Shown in pieces: positions 22,901 to 32,338 of a DNA stretch of 64,000 bases (position 1 is the stretch's first letter; each line of letters opens with the position of its first letter). Made by a program: the position numbers and the translations under genes. The DNA comes from Stichopus chloronotus. Lineage: Eukaryota; Echinodermata; Holothuroidea; Aspidochirotida; Stichopodidae. The stretch spans positions 11,017,526 through 11,081,525 of the forward strand of contig CM037849.1 of NCBI GenBank assembly GCA_021234535.1, in the 5' to 3' direction. The notes below the pieces were generated by a model. That model searched no databases, was not told where the DNA came from, and worked only from the letters and a program-made list of their open reading frames with translations.

Positions 22901-23390
22901 GTTGAATGTTTGATTTAATTTATTCATTCATATATGTATGTATACGAAAGTCATAGGTCATGTAGTGCATATTATAATTATTTAATTAGCCTATACATCT
23001 ATGAATGGATCGTCACTATCTCTGAGACAGCTCGAGAAGACATCCAAAAAACTTAATAAAATTGTAGGAATTAACATTGAACATCAGATAAATTGATTAA
23101 GCAAACTTAACAACAGCAACAACAGTTTAATACAGCGAAAAATAAGAAAACGATAGGCATAGGACTAGAGGCGAAAAGAGAAGAAGTGTGGAGGAAGAAA
23201 GGTCAGAAAGAGAAATAAGATAAGGAAGGTACTCTACATCAATGTATAATAAACAAACTTTAGAGAATAAAGTGAGAAGAGAATAATGTGACTCGTTACT
23301 GAGCCTACTTGTAGATTTGTGGTTTTGTGAAAACCTTAGAAATATGCAATCTGAAGACATTTAACTTGGACTTATTTCTTTCTTAATATG
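22901..23390. other. No gene seen
   Basis: AT- and GA-rich. A 77-codon minus-strand frame (23127-23360) is low-complexity (Ser/Leu/Tyr) and not considered real. Confidence 0.4.
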
Positions 23391-23750
23391 ATCACCGCCT
23401 TTTATTACCTACACTGGCAACCTGTAGAACAAAGGGTCAATTTTAAAGTATTGCCCCCTAAAAAGGAGACAATACAGCGGGCAAGTGGGGGGGGGGGGAA
23501 GGGGCAAGTCCCATAAAGGACTTGGAAAGTCCTTTATGGCCTGGCACAGCTATATTTCGCTGACCTCATCGTTCCATATGTTACTGTTCGATGGCTGTGG
23601 TGGACGAGCCCTCTCAAGGCACGCTCCGAGGTTGTGGAATTCCTTGTCCTCCGTTCTGACGTACTTGATACCTTCAATTGCAAGCTCCAGAGTTATCTCT
23701 TAATGCAAAGCTTCCCAGAGTGCACAGGATGAAAGCGCTATGCAAGCACT
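23391..23750 (+). pseudogene. CR1/L2-type LINE reverse transcriptase tail, broken
   Basis: Plus-strand remnant of the conserved segment after the RT domain in CR1/L2-like LINEs. TAFYYLHWQPVEQRVNFKVL is readable from about 23397, corresponding to the familiar HWLPV..R..FK motif. After an insertion (G run 23487-23498 and a 13-bp hairpin 23511-23539), LYGLAQLYFADLIVPYV follows near 23533. A frameshift leads to RALSRHAPRLWNSL near 23605, then another to SDVLDTFNCKLQSYLL. At least two frameshifts, an insertion and missing upstream RT show an inactive 5'-truncated copy. Confidence 0.8.
23511..23539. repeat. Perfect 13-bp hairpin, 3-nt loop
   Basis: CCATAAAGGACTT (23511-23523) and AAGTCCTTTATGG (23527-23539) are exact complements separated by GGA. 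It sits inside the LINE remnant immediately after a 12-base G run (23487-23498). Confidence 0.85.
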
Positions 23751-24485
23751 GCTTTAGTGTAAGCCTATCATCTCATCCCTATACATAGTATGCAGAGAAG
23801 ATATATTGTAAGTACATATACCAAACGTTGCGCACTGCCAAACTTCGCGCACCCCTAAAATATCACTTGAGCCAGAAAGTGAAATGGACTAAGCATCTTG
23901 ACAACGTTTTGATTGCCATACCTTGCAATGACTTGAAAATAAGCTGAGACACTGTTTGTTTCATCGCCCTTTTCTGATTAGTCAACGTAACGCTGCTGCA
24001 TTTGAGCAGGAGAGTTAGGCTGAGGCCTAAAGCATCCTATTCGCAGTTGCCGCCTAATGTTACGAATTTCCAAATCATCATTTTGATCACTCAGTGGAAC
24101 CGTTCATGACCTTTTATGTTGCCAGCTTGTTCATGGGTAATTGCTGTAGGTTTACACATGAGATTTGTTTAAAAGGACACTCTTCGTGTAATGATGTTCG
24201 TGCTAATGTTAGTGGGTGCGCGAAAATTGGCAGGCTTACACCATGATAACTATCGTTAACTCAAGTAAATGTTGGATAAAATAACAGATTTCGAGATACA
24301 ATTCCAACCAGATTCGGTCAAGCTGCCATATGGAACTTTAGGTTTGTTAAAACAAGATTATTAGATTCATAGGGATTTTGAATTTCCAGCAGTTAAAAAT
24401 TCCAACGTTTTACGTTAGATGCGGAAGTTTTATACATCCATGCTACTTCCCTGTGCCAAAAGTGACACTTAAATGGTAGCCCACC
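23751..24485. other. No gene seen
   Basis: Non-coding between the LINE remnant and the open frame at 24.5 kb; nothing recognisable. Confidence 0.4.
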
Positions 24486-24932
24486 TTACACCCCTTGTGT
24501 TATGTAACCGAAACTTAGTGGGTCAGTAGTCCTTGTATGGGGATGCCTCATGGTATACAAATGACCTTGATCGAGGTTACCAACTGGTGGGGTTAGAGGG
24601 GATGGTGTGAAAAGGGGTGTCCAAATGTGTGTACTGTGTACGGTATACAAAAGAAAGCGTGTCACGATCTCCTCCTGTAAGGTAAGTCGGATGACCCACC
24701 CGCGCGCATTTCTGGGAACTGACGCACACAAGGCACATGTGTAGCGCATAGAGGTATTTGTGACGTTCGACGCATACGCGGTGTTCTGCAGAACTAGATC
24801 ACTGATAACTTGAACATTCAGAACTTCTGTCCACAACGAGCAATCCGAATCACTGGTGAAAACAACATACTGCTTTGGGCACTTCGGGCCTATATGAAAT
24901 GATGGGTACCGAAATGTCTTGCAAAACTATAG
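24486..24932 (-). other. Unassigned 140-150-codon open frame (candidate exon)
   Basis: An open frame runs on the minus strand from a stop near 24932 to about 24480. Within it is a more protein-like stretch with CPKQYVVF, DCSLWTEVLN, YTCALCASVPRN and GWVIRLTLQEEIVTRFLLYT, five cysteines in all. A possible acceptor (TTTCATATAG) and donor (CGG|GTGGGT) could bound an internal exon. The GWVIRLTL..VTRF segment loosely recalls the W-x-V-D-L..VT element of discoidin (F5/8 C) or fucolectin domains, but the similarity is too weak to assign. It could equally be a chance frame. Confidence 0.2.
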
Positions 24933-25373
24933 GGATGGTATTTGCAACTCCGTGGATTGCCTACTTGTTATTATTGTAGCGTGCTGAGGGGTAAAAATGA
25001 TGGGAAATCCGTTGTTAAGGCCAGAATTTAACTACCGGAAATAAGACGCAACATGAGTTTCAGATTGGCGGTGCGATATATAATTACATCCAGGGCAGGA
25101 TAAGACACACAAAATAACAAGAATCCATTACTGCTAAGTAGAACAACCCACCCCTTATTCCAATTGGCTGTATTATACCCCCCCCCCCCCAATATTGTAG
25201 TAACCACCTATAATGGGGGTTGTCTACGAAATGCAAGTGATCCCATTGGGTATCCCTACTAATGTGGTACCTAGCGTGGTCAATTGATTGGCAATAACAG
25301 GCTAATCTAAAACCACACTGATAGTCGAATTGCAAACATCACAAGGTATCCACTGAACTCACGAGCAGCTTAC
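24933..25373. other. No gene seen
   Basis: Non-coding; 13-base C run at 25178-25190. Confidence 0.4.
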
Positions 25374-25500
25374 GTACTGTACGTACGCACGTCTCGACCC
25401 GCACGCACCCACGAACGTACGGACGGACGACGGACGCGTGCACGCGCGAACGTACCGAAACACGTACCGAAACTCGCACGTACACATACGACCATCCATA
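25374..25500. repeat. CpG-dense (ACGN)n tract
   Basis: Imperfect tetranucleotide repeat of the type ACGT/ACGC/ACGG/ACCG with an unusually high CpG density in an AT-rich region. Two overlapping minus-strand frames rich in Arg, Val and Ser (25339-25558) arise from the repeat and are not genes. Confidence 0.7.
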
Positions 25501-26102
25501 CGTAGATATGATCACGTGTAGACTGTGCCCACGCCGTATGCAGGTAGAGCTCACTCACTCTTGTGTCTGAACCGAAGTGAAAGCAAGACCTTCACATACA
25601 CCTAGATGTTCTGCTTGTGTTCATAAATGAATATATACATAGGAGCTAACTACGATGTCTGCTCTACAAAAGGCATTTTACACTGTTATTACAATATGCA
25701 TATTGAGTACACGATGTCTGTTAGTAGTAATTTAAGGTCAGCAGATGCCATGCTATGTATACAGCAGTTGTTACATCTGAACTTGTGACATGATAAATTA
25801 CGGCAGGCTACTGTAATATTACAGAGACCTATAGCACATCCTCACCTACAATGTGAAAACATCCCAGCCATGATCTCTGAGAGGCCCCTGTATACATCGT
25901 GCATGAAGTGGAAACTGTCCAAATCCCTTTTAGGATGTTCGTAATCAGTTCGTAATGTTCGTGTGAATTGTAACCTGTTTTCCATATAGGGGTTTTACAA
26001 ACAACTCCTTTTACACACGCCCGCCATGAGAGAGAGAGGGGGGGGGGGGGAAGCTGAGGCTGGTAAGCCATTAAATGCCCCCTCAAGGCCCATCCAAGAC
26101 CC
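25501..26102. other. No gene seen
   Basis: Non-coding; 13-base G run at 26038-26050. Confidence 0.4.
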
Positions 26103-26545
26103 ATTCACACCATATGCGATACCATGCGATATACGATGATAAAAGAAAGTTAAAATACTGACATGATTACTTAACGTTTGTCCTTTTCACACTTGGCAAG
26201 ATGCAATGCGATACGACAAAATGGGGTTAAAATGGGGTTAAAATGAAGAGAAAAAAAAAATGAACTTTCATCCCGGCGCGGCGTGGCGATATTTTTCTTG
26301 TGGGCCTGAACAATCGTTGCCCTCCGTAAAATCACATGATTAAGATGTCAATGATACGATGCGATACACCGCGATAAAAAAAAAATTGAAATAGAGTTAT
26401 TACTAAGAACTGTTCACACCATTCGTGATATGATATGATATGACGCGACGAGATAAAATAGCATTTAAAACAACTTTTGTCTCTTATCTCGGCGATATTT
26501 TTCTTGTGACAAATCGCTGCCCTAAAATCACATGATTAAAGTGAT
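26103..26545. repeat. Tandem duplication with GCGATAC motifs
   Basis: A unit of about 206-211 bp is duplicated. 'GGCGATATTTTTCTTGTG' occurs at about 26285 and 26491; 'AAAATCACATGATTAA' at about 26328 and 26524; the 'TTCACAC..ATGCGATA' type start occurs near 26105, 26187 and 26404. Units are rich in GATA/GCGATAC. Confidence 0.65.
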
Positions 26546-29500
26546 TGTATGTATATACGGTAAGTCTAGAAGGATTTCAAACAGAATTTGAAATAAGAAA
26601 AAAAAAAAGAAAAAGAAAAAGCGGATGGAAAAGAGATTGACTTTTCTTATTATGAGAAGAAGTAGACTCCTCCTACAGTACATAATGGATACGCAACAGA
26701 TATATTCACTCAGCTTATTTCCAGCAAAATATCAAACATAAATTGCATAGTATTCCATGAAACCAAGCACTGTGTTTAGGTAGAAACTAAAATTTAATCA
26801 CCTCGTTACGGAGTCAGCCATAATTGAATATTCATTACTCGTATACTAGGTGCACCCAATTCGACTAGGTGGTTTGTTAAAAATAGATGCACTTTTAAGT
26901 TGAATGAAAACTGCCAACCACTGTATTATATCGTATTTTACACTTTTTGTCGTCATTGTATAAAAATTTGTAACCATATCGTAGAATCAGAAATATATCA
27001 CCACCTATTTTTCTCAAATGGTTGCATGGTGCAAATCTAAACTGTTTTGAGTACTCACGCAATCACTTTTAGGGAAAAATTGCCTACCGGAAAAGAACAA
27101 TTCATCTGAAGTGTGAAAGCAAAAATATTATTACTGGAAGTTTTAATCGCATTCTGTGGTATCGCCTGAAAGGAGCTTAAAGACATAATTTTAAAGAGAT
27201 ATGAGATAATAATATTTCCAGTGATATTAGAATTGAACGGCTGCTCATGAAAATAAAAGAGTGTATTCCAGCTTCGGGCCATTCTGGTGACATCTGGGAT
27301 AGGCTTACAAAGACCGAGACTTAAGTCACAATGAAGAAAAAGACGTTTCGGATTAAAGGTAGATTCTGTCCAAAAAAAATTATTGTCCTATAAAGGACCT
27401 TGACACAGTAGGAACATTTGAAACGTGTAGCAGTTCAAACTACCAAGGGCACGCTATGTCCCTTTCCGAGTTTTTCTTTTTACATGGAGGGGGGGGGGGG
27501 GGGAACACAGGCAGTACTTGATTAGACGTATGTCATCCGTTAGATCAGAACCTTGAACCCAAAATACATTAATCTGATCCCACTGAAGATATTCCTTGGT
27601 ATTTGGAGGGGGGGGGGGGGGGGTGAGTATAATCCACGGTGACTGCATCCGGACAAAAGGTCGGATATGTTTGGAAAACTAAAAGTGTAAACAAAATTAC
27701 AATAAGCCGTTTGACTTTTCAGGTTTCGAATTGAAGGTTGGGCTAAGGTTAGGCTAGAACGAAATACCTTTTTGCCGTTCATGCTGAAAAAAAAAAATCA
27801 TTGTATTTGATGGTGATACCAGGGAGCTGCCACTAATCTGATGATATTACTACATAGGGTCTTACAATTATATGTGCACCCAAATGATACAGTTACGAGT
27901 ATGGGGATTATTGTGTTCTCAGCGATCCGTTTCAGTCTCCATTCAGTTTCAGTCTCCATGATTATTCACAAACCTAACTAGGTGGTAAGAGTTTTCAAAG
28001 TGAAAATATTCATAATTTTTTGACGGTTAGTACACTTCTAATGCAAAACTGTCCGTTGTTTTATAAGTATTAAATCAAGCAGAATTTATTTTCATTCAGT
28101 GAAACTTAACAGACGTAATAAACACCACAAAATGGGGTAATCGGAAGTAAAATGTGACAACGAAAACCCATGTGATCCCCAATAAGATCAATCACAAGTA
28201 ACTCAAATGGCTTGTTCCCGCCACAAATGTTTCCATGGCAACGCATGAATATCTCACAAATAAATCCTCTCATGTGTACCGAGATATTGTGACAAGGGAG
28301 ATGCCTCTCTAACTGGAGATCATTGGAATGACACGATATCATTTTGTGCAGGAGGTTTACAGAATATAGTATCATAATGGTAGGGAAGGAATAATCGAGT
28401 TTCCACATGTATGGTTTCTACGAAGAAAGTTAGTTGTTTTTTTGCTTCAGTTAACACCGACTGACAGTGGCGAGGCAAACTTCCATGAGATGTTTCTTAC
28501 TCTTGGCGTGGTTAATGTCGTGTGACGAGGCCACACGAATGTTATTTAACTAGAGTGATATTGTGCTCTTTACAGAAGTAAATCAAATTTCTTATTTAAA
28601 TATTTATTTTTAGGTAAAAATGACATATTATACAAAAGACTGCTTTTAAAAAAAACCTAGTTTGTTTTTATTCACTGCACAGGCAGAAACTGAGTAATTT
28701 GTTTCTTAATTAGGAATGCTTTGTTCATCCAAACTTTCAACAATTCAAATGATGCACTTTCCGCTTCTCATCTTCAGTATGTACAATTGAATGTCTTGAG
28801 GATTGAGGGCTTTTTGAAGATGTTTACTGATGAGACTGAATGGTGTGGCAATGATTAACGTTATTGTCTTTGTTATTGCATCTTGGAATCTTTAAATGCG
28901 ATATTTCCATTGCAAATGCATCGGGTTGTTTCGTGACATTCAGTAAAGTTTCCTAAATCTCTCAATTTTCCTTTAACATACTAATGACAAATGATCAAAC
29001 CTAGGGGGCTCCTATGTGTCCGCATGGGGGGACATTAATGAGTAAGTAATTGACGATCCTTTTCTTTTTTTACATACGTGACGAGACGTTTTCAACGCTC
29101 GTTCAAATTCATACGCACATAGCCAGTATGAGTCATCATGAGAGTAAAAAAAAAGTCCAAACATTTGGCAGTTTTCATAACTATTGGATGTGAAATTTAT
29201 GCGGCTGATTATAAGCATTGTCGTGTGTTTTTACTCCTTCAAAATTAACACAACTTATTGATAATGTCGACTCGATGTTCCCCTTTGATCATGAACTTTA
29301 TCAAATTTACCAGCCTTGCCTGGTTGGGTGAACATTACACTGACAATGAACATATACTGGATGAAAATTCGACGAATAGGTGCACCATCTAGTCAGGGGG
29401 GTGATTCCCCCCCCCCTCCCCGATGATGTGATGACGTCACGGTCGCAATGCCAATGTGCTACGTGCTATCACGTAATTACCAGGCTACAGGCCATTATAT

Positions 29501-29906
29501 TTATCATTGACGTAATACCAATCAATTATCTTTGACACTTGGGCGATTCCATGGGGTCCCCCTTTGCTATCATAATGTTTAAGCAGACAATGCAATTAAT
29601 TGAGCAATATAGCGACCCATTACCATTAGCCCCCCCCCCCCCCACAAAAAAAAAAGGAGTAGGACAGAGATAAAATTATTAAAACTTAAAAGATTAAAAC
29701 TTATCGCAACAATCTTATGTATGTATGCATTTCTGTAGACCTATAAAAATTACATAAACAATAGGTACCTGTATCGTTCGTTCTTCTTTATGAGCTAACC
29801 ATGTAGGTTATATTTCTTGTCTGAGATATTTTTTTTTTTGTCTTCTGAGACTACTAGAACTGTAAACCCTACTTCAAAATATAAAGTGAAATCGTGGATT
29901 ACTTGC
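26546..29906. other. No gene seen; no later exon of transporter B
   Basis: This is where exons 2 onwards would sit if transporter exon B belonged to a complete separate gene. I see no YLELRF-, APALAL- or WTDV-like exon on the minus strand. Contents: G runs at 27489-27503 and 27608-27623, C runs at 29407-29416 and 29630-29643, a TGACGTCA at 29432-29439. A 100-codon minus-strand frame at 28106-28408 has no domain. Confidence 0.4.
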
Positions 29907-30272
29907 CTCGTAGGCACTGGTGATATCCTTCCGAAAGAATACCGGCATGTACACCCTGATGGTAACAACTCCAACCGTGATGTAGGCGAAACCGAAGAGC
30001 CAAAACATGGAACCGTGAAGGTAATTCTCAGCAGGGGTACCCAGGTAAGTAATGGCTGAGATGAAGCTGGCCACCAGTGACATCGCGATGGGGAAAGCGT
30101 TCATGTTGCGATCAGCTAACAGGAATTCCTTCGCGGTACTCTGCTTGCCCCCCGTGCAGGCGTGGTAGACGCCTATCCCCGCCGACACAGCGAGTAATGA
30201 ACTGAAAACGATATAATCCCATACCGAAAAGTGAGTGGGAACATAAGATTCTAAGTCTGATTTAGGTTCCAT
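29907..30272 (-). CDS. Sodium-coupled monocarboxylate transporter-like, first coding exon B (GC donor)
   Basis: Paralogue of the exon at 21277-21630, encoding residues 1-122. The N-tail differs and is 4 residues longer. From the HFSVWDYIVF segment to SAYE the two align without gaps, about 74% identical over 109 residues by hand count. TM1 is about 17-37, followed by HACTGGKQSTAKEFLLADRNMNAFP, TM2 (SLVASFISAITYLGTPAEN) and TM3 (MFWLFGFAYITVGVVTIRV). It ends in phase 0 at the same codon, but the donor is GAG|GCAAGT, a GC-AG class intron with otherwise ideal consensus. Start context AAGAAAATGG is good. It is either an alternative first exon sharing downstream exons with exon A, or the 5' end of a tandem gene whose other exons are not in the window. 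A pseudogene is possible but the frame is intact. Confidence 0.85.
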
Positions 30273-31277
30273 TTTCTTATCCTGTCAAAGTCTGTTTTGC
30301 CCTTCTTGTTGTCGGTTTTGTTTTCTTTCTAAGTTCTGTTGCAGTGCGTCTTTCTTTTTTGATCTGCTTCCACAGCAACCGTATGGCTCAGTAGGCTTAC
30401 ACTTAACAGATATTAATCCTGGTCCCTGATATCGAGCTAGTGATGTAGAACTACGGACATGTTATTGAAGTGTCAAGATGAGGTCACTGTTGGTCGAACT
30501 TTCCTGATCCACACAGGTCTGGTAACTATGTAAGCAAATTTTACAACAATTAATATCTACGGTATAAGAGGCTTCTCGATTCTGCACTGTGCCATGTGAG
30601 TGATCATCCTGCCGTAATGACAGATCTCAGGAAAAGAAACCGAAAAAGGTAGTCATCTCTCTTGACTCTTGTCCTCACGTTTATTACTTTTCAAAAGGAA
30701 AGTCAAAACGCCAAAATTGATTTACAGTAACACAGCTGATGGTTTTCGGGAGGTATGTGGTCGGAAACTACCACTGCAAGAAATTGCGAGAATTGTACCA
30801 GTGAGAGACCAACTGCTGAAACATTACAGGTTCTTCTCGTTCACAGTGCCCGTTGAATGCACGGTATACCCTGACTGCCACGTAAAAGGGTGATACATTC
30901 AACCGTTTGGGATATTTACATTCACTCTAGACCTCTCTCATGCTTCGATGGGGTCAAGTCTTCATGATAACATAAAAAACATGAGCAAGGCCGGGCAGGC
31001 TGGTTTTACAACAACAACAACAGCAGCTACACCATCCACTGACGCCGACCCACCGACGAACAAGGTCAGTCGTCAACAATGCCACTCAATATCACGCAGT
31101 CGCACTTGACGCACTTGACACACACACAAATATGTCTGCAACATTTTTAATGTTGGGTGAAATACGAATGAATGTGTTTGGGGAAAATAATTCATAGGTG
31201 GGAATAAAAAATCAACCTATGTTTGTTTTTTATGCTTATCCTCTAGGATTTTTTTCTTAGGTTTAGACTTGCACAAC
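30273..31277. other. Upstream of exon B, no gene
   Basis: Contains the presumed 5'UTR and promoter side of transporter exon B. A 74-codon plus-strand frame at 30669-30893 has no domain. Short CAA/CAG repeats near 31007-31027. Confidence 0.4.
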
Positions 31278-31652
31278 TTAAAATGGGCTCATTGAGTTGA
31301 TATACGTTATTTTGTGGCAAGTCTGAGAGAAATATATGCCAATAGTTCCAATTAGCCTTTTTATTCATGTATCGATTTCTACAGTTACTGAATATGTGAG
31401 AAATTGTACTATTTTTTTTATGAACAGGAACTTTCATGAACATTTGCCTTACTTACATTTCAGTGTAGATCTGGTCACAGCATTTTCAGTAGGTGATTTT
31501 GATTGGTAATTATCTTATCATTGTTGCTTCGGTTGTGTGTCAGATGTTCAGAATATCTTAGTTTGACCATTTACTATCAACATATGAGTGATACTCAACA
31601 GGTAAAACAAACTACCATGAAATTTGTGAACCAACTCAATTAGTCCCTTTAA
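31278..31652 (+). mobile_element. TTAA-bounded MITE, copy 2 of 3
   Basis: TTAA at 31278-31281, then TGGGCTCATTGAGTTG. The right end CCAACTCAATTAGTCCCTTTAA reaches about 31652. The interior is collinear with copy 1 (3047-3419), including 'CTACAGTTACTGAAT', 'ATCTGGTCACAG', 'CTTATCATTGTTGCTTC' and 'TTAGTTTGACCATTTAC'. Non-coding. Confidence 0.7.
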
Positions 31653-31936
31653 AATGATCCATTCTCCTCGAAACTAAGTACTACTGACCTATGTACCTGT
31701 AAAATGATGGTGACATTTTGATCTGTGTAGTTCAGATGGTCTTTATCAGTGGTTCTCTAACTTACTCTAAAGCCACCACCCATTACTTTCAGTTGTCTCA
31801 ATGCGATCCTCCCAGAGAGCCAAAATTGTAGGCCAATCAGTTTGGCGGGTATAAGTTCGTTTAATGCTGCACGGTTCGTCGAATATTTGGCTCCATTTTA
31901 AAACCAGAAGTTCGAACAAGGTGGACAGACCGTCCG
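31653..31936. other. No gene seen
   Basis: Non-coding spacer between two mobile elements. Confidence 0.4.
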
Positions 31937-32338
31937 TATGGAACGCCGATTCAGATATCTCGAATTAATTTTAGATATCTCAAATTATGCGCTATTTTAG
32001 ATATCTGAAATAAAATTCGAGATATCTGAAACTGAATTCAAGATATCCAAAATTGAATTCGAGATATCTGAAATTGAATTCGAGATATCTAAAATTGAGT
32101 TCGAGATATCTGAAATTGAATTTGAGATATCTGAATTAGAATTTTAGATATCTGAAATTCGTGGTTATTTCGAGATATCTGCAATTATTTTAAGATATCT
32201 GCAATTATTTCAAGATATCTGCAATTATTTCAAGATATCTAAAATTCATTTCGAGATATCTGAAATAAAATTTGAGATATCTAAAATTAATTCGAGATAT
32301 CTGAAATTCCTGAATAAACGTTAAAACGGCGTTCCATA
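31937..32338. mobile_element. TIR element filled with an AGATATCT minisatellite
   Basis: TATGGAACGCCG (31937-31948) and its exact complement CGGCGTTCCATA (32327-32338) bound the element. If TA is the target duplication, the TIR is TGGAACGCCG and the body is 398 bp. Nearly all the interior (about 31952-32308) is a tandem array of about 20-bp units with 17 copies of AGATATC, 16 of them the full palindrome AGATATCT, separated by variable GAAATTGAATTC-like spacers. No coding capacity. A TA duplication would suit a Tc1/mariner-like MITE, but that is inferred. Confidence 0.75.

Noticed and set aside
25339..25558. Two overlapping Arg/Val-rich minus-strand frames
   Set aside because: Both arise from the ACGN repeat, which lacks stops in two frames.
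28106..28408. 100-codon minus-strand frame as a later exon of transporter B
   Set aside because: Does not show any SLC5 motif and lacks clear splice boundaries.
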